64,000 nucleotides of DNA, from assembly GCA_003254885.1 (NCBI GenBank), contig QANT01001248.1, positions 1 through 64,000 of the forward strand. The letters are read 5' to 3'. The DNA is from Purshia tridentata (Eukaryota; Streptophyta; Magnoliopsida; Rosales; Rosaceae). The notes beneath the pieces were generated by a model. That model made no database searches. It saw only the letters and a program-made list of their open reading frames with translations, and was not told where the DNA came from. The translations under genes were made by a program, and so were the position numbers. This document shows, piece by piece, positions 1 through 9,772 of the stretch (within the stretch, counting starts at the first letter, position 1; each line of letters opens with the position of its first letter).

Positions 1-624
1 CAAAAAAGAAAAATTTAAGGTTTTTTTTTTTTATTTGTTTACGACAAATGGATGAAGAAGAACAAAAATGTGAGGGCTTTTTTTTATCTATTGATCGATC
101 TATCTATGTATGTAATTTTTCTATGATTTTTGATGATATTGTGATATTTTTTGTTTATTGTTGTTCTTTTTTAATTGAATTCTTGAATTTTTTTTTTATC
201 ATTAATTTTTTGACCAAAAAAAAATGAAATTGTCCTTAAAATTAATGAATATGTTGACAGGCTTAATTGTAGACCCTTAATTGCAACAAATTGATAGATA
301 TAGTCTTTAATTAAAACAACTTAAAATTGGCATCATCATTTGCAAAACATGGTATAATTGTAGTCTTTTTGTTAAAATTTTCCTCTTTTCTTTTTTGGTC
401 AAACTCTACTGTGGAGTTATTTGCCTTTAAGAAAATCTGAACCATATAATTAATCCAATGGTTTAAATCACTCTACATTTATTTTTGGATAATTACCTGT
501 TTCCTTTGCACAGTAAATGACTAAATTCTTAATTCAACTAAATTCCCTTTCTCTCTCCTCATAGACAATCAGAAAAGCCAATAGAACTCGCAATATGACA
601 TACCTCTGTCGTGCTCCTGGAAAG
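1..624. other. AT-rich intergenic DNA
   Basis: Low-complexity T- and A-rich sequence with no long reading frame on either strand and no repeat ends that I can define. I see nothing functional in it. Confidence 0.5.
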
Positions 625-1324
625 TAGGGATGGCAATAATCCCCGTACCCGCCAAACTCCATAGGGCCCACCCCAATAAGCAAGTATGGTAATGCCATTC
701 ACCACCCCGCTCCGTCCTGCCCCATATACTCGTTTAACTAAATAAATATATTATATAATATTAATTTTATAACAACATTTCAATTTTATGTTTTAATTTT
801 ATTATTCTTTTAAATTTAATAGTGTTATAACATAATTTAATGATATTTTAATGTAATATTTGTATGTTAGTATATTTTATTTATATTATTTATATATATA
901 AAGTCAGAAGAGAGAGTAGAATGATTAAATTTGTGAATTTTAAAAATACTCTCACTTACAAAATAGGGACTGTGACATTATTTATTGATAAACAATAAAA
1001 TGGTAAAATAAAATAATTAGAATTAGAAAAAAAAAATTGCACCTTTATTTTTAGCAGCCTACTTTCCCATCACCATTATTTTAGGACAAATAAATTATTA
1101 AAAATTTTAATTAGATTTTTAGAAAGGCCAATTGACACGCACAACGCCCATGGCAAGAGACTATAGTATATATATTTGTGTTGATTTAGTATCACTTTGA
1201 TAAAAAAATAAAAAAATAAAAAAAGATATGGGCCCCGCATACCCAAGGACCCTGTATACCCGACGAGCCAGGGCGGGTATGGTATTGGCAAAATCGACCC
1301 CGACCCGTCCCGTTGCCATCCCTA
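625..1324. mobile_element. Non-autonomous hAT-like element
   Basis: The element has perfect 12-bp terminal inverted repeats, TAGGGATGGCAA at the left end and TTGCCATCCCTA at the right, each followed inward by CG-rich CCCGTACCCGCC-like subterminal sequence. It is flanked by 8-bp direct repeats that match at 6 of 8 positions (ctggaaag at 617-624, ctaggaag at 1325-1332), which is the target-site size of hAT transposons. There is no transposase frame, so it is a MITE-like derivative of about 700 bp. The internal part from about 890 is a second repeat (see next entry), so this element is a host for another insertion or was built around it. Confidence 0.7.
890..1130 (+). repeat. Helitron-like repeat, copy 1 (nested in hAT element)
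   Basis: The segment starts with TATATATATATAAAG followed by a GAAGAGAGAGT stretch. It aligns along its length with the segment at 2335-2635, sharing the AATAGGG/AAGGGTAAAATAAAATAAT core, the GCACC/TCACACCT block and the AGCA(G/A)C(C/T) block. TA-rich starts running into AAAGGTAGAAGGGAGAGT are typical of plant non-autonomous Helitrons, but no convincing CTRR end with hairpin was defined. The family assignment is therefore tentative; the shared repeat itself is clear. Confidence 0.45.
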
Positions 1325-1385
1325 CTAGGAAGAAGTTGGGTATTGTTGCCTCCTAAGATTCTATAGGCCAACACTATTTGGTTTA

Positions 1386-1585
1386 CAATAATACTATTTT
1401 ACCATGTTTTTATACCATATTTATTATATTATCTTATGTGTCATTATTGTACTGTACATAGTATTTTCTTATTTTTAAGATTTTATTTTTATTTTTTTAG
1501 TGTCCAATAATGAATATACCATATAGATTACTACGTAAGATAGTATAAAATTATAGTATGAAAATGTGGTAAGTGTAGTATTGTT
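1386..1585. mobile_element. Small inverted-repeat element (MITE candidate)
   Basis: The left end (AATAATACTATTTTACCA) and the reverse complement of the right end (AACAATACTACACTTACCA) match imperfectly over about 30 bp. The interior is short, AT-rich and non-coding. Flanking target duplications are not clean, so superfamily and exact ends are uncertain. Confidence 0.35.
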
Positions 1586-2334
1586 ATTTTGTTTATGATA
1601 ATCCTTAATTTTCTTAATTTGTTCTCAATTGTACTCCTAGAAATACTGTTGTTTGTTGCCTTTGCAAAAAATTTAGCTATCCAATTAATATAATGGCATG
1701 TTTCCTAATCTGTAATCGGGTTAGAAGGAATTGAATTTTGGAGAAGAATTGGATTGAGGAGGAGTCAGAATCTGAATTCTAATAAAAGCTGTTTACTAGA
1801 TTATTTAGATCAAAGTAGGAATGATACTGAATCTATATAAAGGTATGAACTCTAATGGGTTGTAGAAATAATGTGAGGGTATAATGAGAAAAAAATAAAA
1901 GGACGTCTCTCTCCTCAGGTGAATGGGCCCCACCAATTTTTACACTCAGCTCAGAGATCACACTCATGCCATCAGCAGTGAGTCGAGGGAGAGTTTGGCG
2001 ATTGGGCCAGAGACGGTGAGAGTGCGAGTGCGTGAAAGTGAAAAATGAGTGTGAAAAATGGTGATAGCGCACTCCGCTTGGTGCTCTCGTACGTGCATTA
2101 TATTCTTTAGTCTTAAGCCCAATTCGTATAGTTATATCCCATGATATTGTTCTTATTGTGGCCGTGACATTAATGAAATCATGTTCAATTGCAATTGGAA
2201 CACATTATCCAACCATGCATGTTCCATATCATACTTGAAGGGATTCACGTACCCACTAACACGTTTTGGTCTTTTTCTTTCTCTACTACTTCACCTTCAA
2301 TCAAGACAACATGTTTCTAGGATCTTATAATCTA
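1586..2334. other. Intergenic DNA, no gene seen
   Basis: AT-rich DNA with a GAAGGAATTGAATTTTGGAG-type purine-rich patch near 1725 that may be another degraded element. The short frames here have no protein-like composition. Confidence 0.4.
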
Positions 2335-2635
2335 TATCTATATATATATATAAAGGTAGAAGGGAGAGTAAGGTTAAACATTTAAAAGTTCAACATTGTC
2401 CTTTGTTAATTTAAAGAATAAAAGATTAAAATAACAATAACAATAACTTAATATTTTAAGGGTAAAATAATAAAATAGAATAATTAAAATTGAAAAAGAA
2501 AAAGAAATAATAAATCACACCTCTCCTAATTATTAGCAACTCATTTACCACACTACGTACCTCTTTTGTAGGAAAAATAATTTCTTTATTAAAAAACTTC
2601 AGATTTTTTTTAGAGAAAAAAAACTTCATATTTAA
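2335..2635 (+). repeat. Helitron-like repeat, copy 2
   Basis: This is the second copy of the repeat at 890-1130. It opens with TATATATATATAAAGGTAG followed by AAGGGAGAGT and ends in T- and A-rich sequence past 2600. It sits in plain intergenic DNA outside the hAT-like element, which shows that the shared block moves or duplicates on its own. No coding potential. Confidence 0.45.
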
Positions 2636-2789
2636 AGAGACTAGTAGACAGACATATAAAGAAATTTAGATAGAATTTTTATGCGTTTTGCGAGACTGAT
2701 AAACATCTATTTCAAAAGCAGCGCATGCACTACATTAATGCCAACAAGTAGGCCTTACCTATCATCATGATTTGTTAGAGTTATTAATT

Positions 2790-3076
2790 TGTTTGTGATA
2801 TATTCCCTCGCTCAAGATATCTTAGGGCAACAAATTAATAATATGTCGCCCAAAGATATCTTCTGCGACAAAATATATATTCCGTTCTTTGGGCAATGAA
2901 AAAAATAATTTTGTTGTCCAAACCTTAGAGCAATGTGGTTTGCATGACAGACTGGCCGACGAAATGTTTTCGTCGCCCCAAACTTGGGGCAACGAAATGT
3001 TAATTTGGCCGACGAACAATCTCATTGTGTTTATCATTTCTAGAAAAATGGAATTTTACTATTTCTTTTCGTAGTG
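2790..3076. mobile_element. Truncated CACTA-like element
   Basis: The right end, read from the minus strand, begins CACTACGAAAAGAAATAG, the start expected for a CACTA transposon. The interior carries repeated GCGAC/GTCGCCC/GACGAAA motifs in both orientations. I could not find a matching CACTA left end with a 3-bp target duplication, so the element appears truncated or its left end has decayed. No transposase remains. Confidence 0.5.
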
Positions 3077-3079
3077 AAA

Positions 3080-4778
3080 TTATTTATATCGAATATAGTG
3101 ATGCTTTCCGATCAATGATTGTGGATATAAACCAAATCACATAAGTCTCATGATCATTAATTCGAAGTAAGTTACCAAGACCAATATGACCAAATGAACA
3201 ATTAATTTGGTATTACTTGGATGGCGCTTACCATTTTTATATATAGTACGTACAATATAATATTGATGTATTTGATGATAGAGCGAAAAAAACAAAAAAG
3301 AAGTAAGTACTACGGTACTAGTGGAACAATTTTTATTGTAACTTGATTTGGACAACAAATTAAGAATAAGATTAGGTGGACCTTTTGGCCTTTGATCGAT
3401 CTGGACACTAACGGTGCAGATGAAGAAGCGAGAATATACGGTTAGAAATAAGGGAAGATTAAGGTAAATGAGGAATGAGGGGTGGCAGGCTAAAAAACCA
3501 TAGCTTTCCAATATGAAAGAGGGTTGGGAGGCTTGAACAAAAGTTAAGCGTTTCAGGTTCTAAAACGGTGAGGAGGGTTTGAGGGTGAACAAGACAAACC
3601 AAACTCACTTTTCTGATCATTATGTAGCAGGCTAGCAGGTGGTGGTGGTTGGAGCTACTGATATGACTTGGCCGGCTCAGAAAATCAGCTACGACCACCA
3701 TATGATCGGTTTGTTGTGAACCTGCTTTTTTTACCTGTGGCTGACAAGTTAGCTAGTTTTGGACATATTTTCTTTTCCTTTTTTTTTGTTGTAGGCTACA
3801 GTCTGAAGAGCCTTTGAACCCATGCAAGGTTTGCAGACTGCATGGCACCAGACAAACAAGCCCAGTGGCAGAGTTTAGAAGTGCAGGTCACCATATTCCA
3901 TACTAATTAATTTTTTGTGAGTCCGTCTCTGTTTCCAAAGCAAATATATGGGTCATATTGGTACAGTCACATAGGAAGTTCGCTGATGGTGGTGATGGTC
4001 GGGGAATGGGTGCAAAGCGTCAATGGCTAGTGGATTCTATGGAACTTCCCCAACTTTACAAATGTTGTTAAATTTAAATGATAGATATAATAGAGGTTAA
4101 ACAAGAAGTTTGGTATTAATCTTGATTTAATTCAACTCTACAACTATCATCTGGGATCCATGGGAAACTCAAGATGCTGGGGTATAATTGTGACTATGTA
4201 CGTGTAATCACCCTAAGCTAAGGCCCATAATCAATTATATATTTTTCTAGTCAAATAACTTATTACTAATCAATACTATCAATTGACTTAAAAGCATCGT
4301 CCGAATCTAATATGATGCCTTTAATTCCTACAACGGTCAAAAAGTAATAATGTCTTAAAATCTAGCTATTAATTAATGGAAATCTATAATCTATTCCCTT
4401 AACTTACACGGTTACACCTAAAATATCACAAATTAATTTTCTCATGGATTTGGAGCATTTTGTGACCCTATCCTAGCTAAGGGCTTAGAAGAATAAATAT
4501 TTTAAATATTTGTTAAATTTAATTATCCAAAATAATATTAAAAATCACTCAAGACCTCTTCCGCTATAGCATAAGTACAATTGAAGTAAGCACTTCATCA
4601 TTACGAGAGGGAAGAATTTTTACCAAAATATAAAATTTCTGGGTACTGCTTTCGCATAAAAATAATCAAAATTTGTATACAATATTATAATACTTATTAA
4701 AAAAAACATTATAATATATAATTTACATTACATGAGTGTTGAAAGAAATTAAATCATGAAATGCATGTGATTGTCATG
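3080..4778. other. Intergenic DNA, no gene seen
   Basis: Mixed AT-rich DNA. Short minus-strand frames near 3137-3701 have no recognisable composition or motifs and are not called. Around 3700-4050 the sequence is somewhat less AT-rich, but I find no splice-linked coding structure. Confidence 0.4.
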
Positions 4779-4786
4779 GTGAGAAT

Positions 4787-5076
4787 TAGGGTTTTGAATG
4801 GGTCGGTTTTATCGGTCAACCCATTATCGACCGGCCGATAATTCAACCAACATTTGATCCACCAAATCAGGCCGACAATACTAATTGACTCATCAAAGTT
4901 GGTTGTGAAATTAATCAATTATCGATCTTATTGGCCTATTTGTACCACATATATCAATTTTATCGGTAACTGACTTATGGGTTAGTTGTTGGTTATGAAA
5001 TAAGGTCAAGTCGATTGATCGGGTCGGATAGAATTATCTGCCATTATTGGCCTGACTTGACTCATTCTCACCTTTA
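4787..5076. mobile_element. 290-bp hAT-like MITE with perfect 8-bp target duplication
   Basis: The element is bounded by identical 8-bp direct repeats GTGAGAAT (4779-4786 and 5077-5084). Its ends are degenerate inverted repeats: TAGGGTTTTGAATGGGTCGG on the left matches the reverse complement of the right end (TAAAGGTGAGAATGAGTC) at about 12 of 21 positions. The interior is rich in CGGTT/CCGAT/TCGACC motifs in both orientations. An 8-bp duplication with TAGGG ends points to hAT. No coding capacity. Confidence 0.65.
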
Positions 5077-5365
5077 GTGAGAATAGGTTTAGTAAAAAAA
5101 TTACTCTTTAAATACAAACAATTTATTTATTCATAACAATTATATAACTAATCAATTTTCGATTAATTTAATTAAATTGAACGGTTTCAATCTTAAATTA
5201 ACATAATGGAAATATGAGTTTTTTGGGGTAGGGTGTTTGAGAGCTCCCAATACCATGGCCTTAGGCAAGCATTGTCCTTTTGCAAATGAATCGCTTTGTA
5301 TTTAAAAGGAAGTGGTACTGTGGGAGTGGGTGTCAGATGCAGGCTGCAGCGCATTTGTTTCTTAT

Positions 5366-5411
5366 GGTTATGCTAACGTGCATGGCTAAAAAAAGGTTAT
5401 GCTAACGTGCA
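5366..5411. repeat. 17-bp direct repeat around a 12-nt A-run insert
   Basis: GGTTATGCTAACGTGCA occurs perfectly at 5366-5382 and 5395-5411, separated only by TGGCTAAAAAAA. On the other strand the insert reads T7-AGCCA. A nearly identical arrangement lies at 36478-36527. Confidence 0.85.
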
Positions 5412-5652
5412 CTATATGGGATCTTTAATATTCCACCAGAATCCCAATTTTCAAAAGAAAAAGTATTTGCGTAGGATTTGTAGGAAAGTATAGTAAGTTC
5501 TTTTACCCATTAATTATTTAATACATAAGCATCCATTGTTGGCAAATATAAATATGAACATAAATTGAAAGAAATACTGAAATGACAGAATTAAAAAGCG
5601 TTTCATAACATATCAAAGTAGCAATTGAAATACTGAAATTCTTAAACAAAAA

Positions 5653-6995
5653 CTATGCGATACTCAAAGCTATCACAGCGATCCATGCGGAACACCCAAG
5701 GGGGTCCAACATGGGCATCCACTTGGTGAGCTCCCTCCATGGTTTGCCAGTGATTGGACCTAAGCTATATGCTAGGGCATCCCCGAGAGCTGCTGCAGTG
5801 TAGAAAATAACAAGTGCAACACCATTAGACTTGCCGCCATTGTGCTCATCAATAGCCCCATGCTCGGTCAATAGCGAAACTGGCCCATTAATTAACACGC
5901 TCATCATCATGCTATAAAACGTAGAGGGGTGACATACAGTACTTTCCACACACTCTAAAAACGCTGGATATGCACCCATCATAAAAAGCGCACAAATCAA
6001 TTTGGAAACCCCGGTTCCAACCTTAACCACCAAAATTGTAACCATGAGCTCAACCACAACTGCTACTAGATGTTCATAAAATATATTCCCATAAAAGATA
6101 TTTCCATGATGCGCTGCAACAGAAATCAAGTTTACTGATTACAATTTTTTTTTTATAAAAAAAAAATGAAAATGAAGTTTTGTTTAGTTCAAATACTCTT
6201 TGAATAAACCAGCAAACCACTTATTTTATCAGAGCAACAAATTCACAAGTATCATTGGGTACCTTCTTTCACTTGATAGGCCATTCCGTATGCGGTAGTG
6301 CCTGCCTTCTAAAGGAACAAGGAAAGGGAGTAGAGACACACTCGACGACAAAGTCGACGAACAGGTGGAAGCTCAGTCGCTTGTTGAGGATCAGGCGCTG
6401 GAGGCCGATTGGCTCGTTGCCGCTGGATTCTGGGCCGCGGTGCTATTATGCCCGCACTTATGGCCTCGCCCTCACCTCTGGCAGCTCGGTCTCGCAGGTA
6501 GAGAGAGAGAGTCGCCAAAGCCACGATGCCGATGACCAGAAACAGATCGACAATCTCCCATTTTACGTCGAGGCTGAAAGGTCTGGACGGCTGGGGTGCC
6601 TCGGAAACTGCAGAAGAGTTTGCTTCCTTGCTCATGATGAAGGCGACGGCATCTTCATGATCTTTGTTGGTCTGCCTGAAGGTGGAGGCGACCAGACCTC
6701 CGATGACGAACCGGTCGCACCAAATACTTAGGGAAAAGGAGCTGGGCCCTGATCTGCCGGTGAAATATCCAGCGGCCGAGGCAGCCAACGGCCACCCCAG
6801 CACCTGATGGAATCTACAAAAGATCTTGATAAAAGTTTCGAACCAAGACTCAATATAGGGAGAAAATTGGTTAAACTGGATTGAGAGGAACAGTGACACG
6901 AGAAAAGGCTCAATGGCCCTGTGAATAGCAGAAGCGAAATTCAAAATAGCTAGGTCTACTAACCCTTTGGCGAGAGTAGAGCGACTAGTAGCCAT
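5653..6995 (-). CDS. Unrecognised multi-pass membrane protein (3 exons)
   Basis: I do not recognise this gene. Phase-consistent exons are 6995-6476, 6301-6263 (only 39 nt) and 6113-5653, giving 339 residues. The exon 1 donor follows GCCAGAG, the micro-exon starts after AAGGCAG and encodes GTTAYGMAYQVKE, and exon 3 follows TTGCAG. Exon 1 has a hydrophobic stretch near residues 20-45 and a clear membrane helix around VDLFLVIGIVALATLSLYL (about 149-167). Exon 3 holds further hydrophobic segments (VAVVVELMVTILVV, ICALFMMGAYPAF, GVALVIFYTAAALG, and the C-terminal AWIAVIALSIA). No catalytic motif is visible. It ends in SIA without a retention or sorting signal I can name. Expression is unproven; it could be lineage-specific or part of a small plant family I cannot recall. 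Confidence 0.6.
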
Positions 6996-8545
6996 AGCTG
7001 ATGGCTGAGGACAAAGCTTAAAGCTGCTAGGGCTAGCTCCTATTTCCTAGCTATGCGGAGTATTTAATGTTATAAACAAAAAGAATAGCCTTTAGGGCAA
7101 CATCCGGAAAAATCTCTCTACACCTGCCACGCGTCCTACTATATTTAGTTTCCATAATTGAATAAAAAGAAATTTGTTTGAATAATGTTTCTATCAAGGG
7201 ATAAATTAAAAATGGTCATTTACATATTATAAGGACAAAATCAGTAGGTCTAAACACCAAACAATTACTTATGAATCCCTTTTCATTTGTGGTGAATATT
7301 TCTATATTGTGGAGAAGGTGATTCAATATATCAGTCAATTATAAGTTATAAGTTTACAGCAAGAGGATATTGTTATGTTATGTTGCTAACGGTCTTATTG
7401 GCCTAGTATTGGAGCTGGTTTTTAGTTAATGTTATTTTCAGAACCCTGTATTACCATTAGTCTTCTGTTTTCTTATTTTAGGTCAAGAGGCCTCTGTTTC
7501 TAAGTAATGAAAATCCTTATTTTTTGTTATCATTAATTTGTTAGCTTTTTCTGTTGGTTTTTGGTCTTTCAATTATTTTCAATTATGTAACACCACATTT
7601 GAGTTTACAGACCGTGGGCTCGCCTACGACGTTAGTTTACATACCGTTAACATCCCGGCCAGATCTTGAGAAAGATGCCCATGATGACCGTTATGGACCG
7701 ACTTATGAGCAAGGCCCAGCAAAGTTACAAAACTGAAATAAGAATATTTCACATTTGAACTTAAGTTAATAATTATTAAATTCTAAAACCAAAAATTAAT
7801 AATTATGATAAATATTCCTATTAAAAATATATTAAATAAATTTTTGTAGAATGATACTTCTCGAAGGTATATATCTTCCAAGTTCCAAGTAAATTTTACC
7901 CATTAAAAATAATAGTAAGGGCATACAAAAGTAATACCAATTAATTACGTGACCTTCCCTTTACCTACACATGCATAAGTCATGAATAAGATGTTCTTTA
8001 TTGATTCTTAAGTGATGTCAATTATGCAGCCCAAATTAAGATGTTTTTGCTCTGACGTTTCTTTTATATGTAATTTTATTTTGGAGATCGATATTTAAAT
8101 AAAATGATTTATTTATAAGTTTATATAGTATTTACCAGTCCAATAAATCGAGATTACGGTTACCTATATAAGTAAATGACATTTTCACTTGTACATTCCC
8201 CAATTTTTACTGTTTCGATCAATATGACAAGGTTATTTGTCCTCATTTTTTTTATCATAGTACGTAATGTTTTAACTAAAGCATTTGTTTATTGGTCCTT
8301 TTTGAAAAATATTTATTTATTTTAGCGCCAAACCTGCAGCTTCCCTTTTTTTCTCTTTTAAAATTGTTAAATTATTCATCATTTTTTCAAGAAGATAATA
8401 TCCGGTCAAGAGGTCAATACGTTGAGGAATTGCAAATTAAAACGGGAAATCAAAACTCGCCATTAGGATAGATACTCTTAAAACACAATTTAAAAATTGA
8501 AAAGGCCAAAGAGATGGATATGTATGCAAATCTTAATGGGTACCC
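6996..8545. other. Intergenic region between unknown gene and tandem pair
   Basis: AT-rich DNA with no supported coding exon. The last 500 bp is the upstream region of the 8645 gene. It is partly duplicated upstream of the 11594 gene, for example the block ACGGGAAATCAAA near 8443 and a TTAAGATG-TTTTG-TCTGAC block near 8036-8056 that recurs near 10979-11000. Confidence 0.45.
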
Positions 8546-8553
8546 TATATAAG
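8546..8553 (+). promoter_or_regulatory. TATA box of the 8645 gene
   Basis: TATATAAG lies 99 nt upstream of the start codon, in a CCCTATATAAGACCC context. Spacing allows a 5' leader of roughly 65-70 nt. The paralogous gene has TATATAA at the corresponding place. Confidence 0.6.
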
Positions 8554-8644
8554 ACCCATTAAGAACTTAAAACTAACATCGCATTATTTTCAATTCCTCA
8601 TCGATCATTAACTGTGTGAGAGAGAAAAAGGATATCCACCAAAA

Positions 8645-9772
8645 ATGAGGGTTTCCATTTTCATTTTATGGCTTTGTATGTGTTGTTCAATACTAGCGGC
8701 GGCCGAGGCTTCTACATTTTCATTAAGTTCACTTTGGCAGTCACCACCGTCATCGCGGCCGCCACAAATACCTCCTCCTAGTAAAGTATTCAACACCTTT
8801 CTATCACGGCGGTGTTGGTGGGTGGAGGATCCATGTGCAAGGGATCCTGATTCCCGTGAATATGTCGAGTGTTGTGTTCCTATTGGTTTGTGTAAGGACG
8901 CGGTTTTGGCATGTCAAGAACCTGCTGATAGCGTTGTTTATAAACAATGTTGTCATGATCATAAAGCAACTCCATCTGCTTCTCAGCCTGCAGCACCATC
9001 TTCTGATGCTTTCCATATTGAAAGCCCAGAAGCAGCACCATCTCATGATGCTGTCCATATCGAAAGCCCAGCAGCATCACCATCTCCTGATGCTTTTGAT
9101 ATCAAAAGCCCAGCAACATCACCATCTCATGATGCTTTTGACATCGAAAGCCCAGCAGCAGCACCATCTCATGATGCTTTCGATATCGAAAGCCCAGAAG
9201 CAGCAGCACCATCCCCAACAACTCCAGGTTTTGCTCAGCCCCATAAAAACACACCACAATGCCAGAAGCTGCAGCCTCCATCGATCACTCTCGACCCCAG
9301 AACGTGCTTGGAAGAACGCATTTCAAACATCACATGCACGCCCCTGGTGGGATTCATAAAAACATTTCGAGATATTGATGTGAAACATGTTGGGAGATCA
9401 AAACGCTGCTGCAACGTTACTACAGTGATCACTGAGGATTGTGCTGTCCCAATACCCAACAAGAGTTATATGACCACGAAGAAGTGCAGGGTCTATGAGA
9501 TACCAAGCCCACCACCACCACCACCTCCTCCTCCTCCACCTGGTACCGTTGGCAGCAGTATTCACCCGCTGCCGCCTGCTGAAAGCCCATCCCTTGCACC
9601 TGCACCGTCGCCTTTCAGCGATTGCTCTCAACATTACGCATACGAAAAAAAATGTGATAGTAAAGGACGTTGCTGCGTGCGCACTGAGGATTATGGTGTT
9701 GACTGTTCGACTGGTGTTCCCAGGCCCTATTCACATAAACACGACGAATGCTACACTATTGGCACAAAATGA
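8645..9772 (+). CDS. Secreted Cys/Pro-rich modular protein, tandem copy 1
   Basis: Single-exon gene, 375 residues. A signal peptide (MRVSIFILWLCMCCSILAAA) is followed by two short modules of the form PC-x(10-13)-CC (residues about 60-100). Next come five tandem 14-residue Ser/Pro/Asp units (consensus APSHDAFDIESPAA, residues 117-186). A long cysteine module follows (TCLEER...KRCC...EDC...KKC), then a polyproline run of about 12 residues and a second related cysteine module at the C terminus (KKC..GRCC...VDC...DEC). The two cysteine modules share the pattern CC, 7-8 residues, [DE]C, 11-13 residues with Tyr and Thr or His, then C. N-glycosylation sequons are present (NIT, NVT, NKS). Probably an apoplastic or cell-wall protein; the Cys modules match no family I can name. 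A paralogue lies 1.8 kb downstream at 11594. Confidence 0.8.
   Translation: MRVSIFILWLCMCCSILAAAEASTFSLSSLWQSPPSSRPPQIPPPSKVFNTFLSRRCWWVEDPCARDPDSREYVECCVPIGLCKDAVLACQEPADSVVYKQCCHDHKATPSASQPAAPSSDAFHIESPEAAPSHDAVHIESPAASPSPDAFDIKSPATSPSHDAFDIESPAAAPSHDAFDIESPEAAAPSPTTPGFAQPHKNTPQCQKLQPPSITLDPRTCLEERISNITCTPLVGFIKTFRDIDVKHVGRSKRCCNVTTVITEDCAVPIPNKSYMTTKKCRVYEIPSPPPPPPPPPPPGTVGSSIHPLPPAESPSLAPAPSPFSDCSQHYAYEKKCDSKGRCCVRTEDYGVDCSTGVPRPYSHKHDECYTIGTK
8993..9202 (+). repeat. Five tandem 42-bp coding repeats
   Basis: Five direct copies of a 42-nt unit (GCACCATCTCATGATGCTTT as its first 20 nt) keep the reading frame and encode the 14-residue Ser/Pro/Asp units of the 8645 gene. Units differ at a few positions each. 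The paralogue at 11594 lacks this array. Confidence 0.9.

Noticed and set aside
1833-2072. 79-codon minus-strand frame near the first repeats
   Set aside because: No conserved feature; lies in intergenic DNA with CT/CA-rich bias.
2728-3076. CACTAC at 2728 as the left end of the CACTA-like element
   Set aside because: The 3-bp flanks differ (ATG against AAA) and the next bases do not match the right terminus.
3137-3701. Two overlapping minus-strand frames of 124 and 80 codons
   Set aside because: Composition is that of translated AT-rich non-coding DNA; no motif, no splice partner, no codon bias.
8835-9634. Several alternative-frame ORFs overlapping the 8645 gene on both strands (His-, Leu- or Trp-rich)
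   Set aside because: They are shadows of the in-frame tandem repeats and polyproline codons; the signal peptide and cysteine modules fix the real frame.
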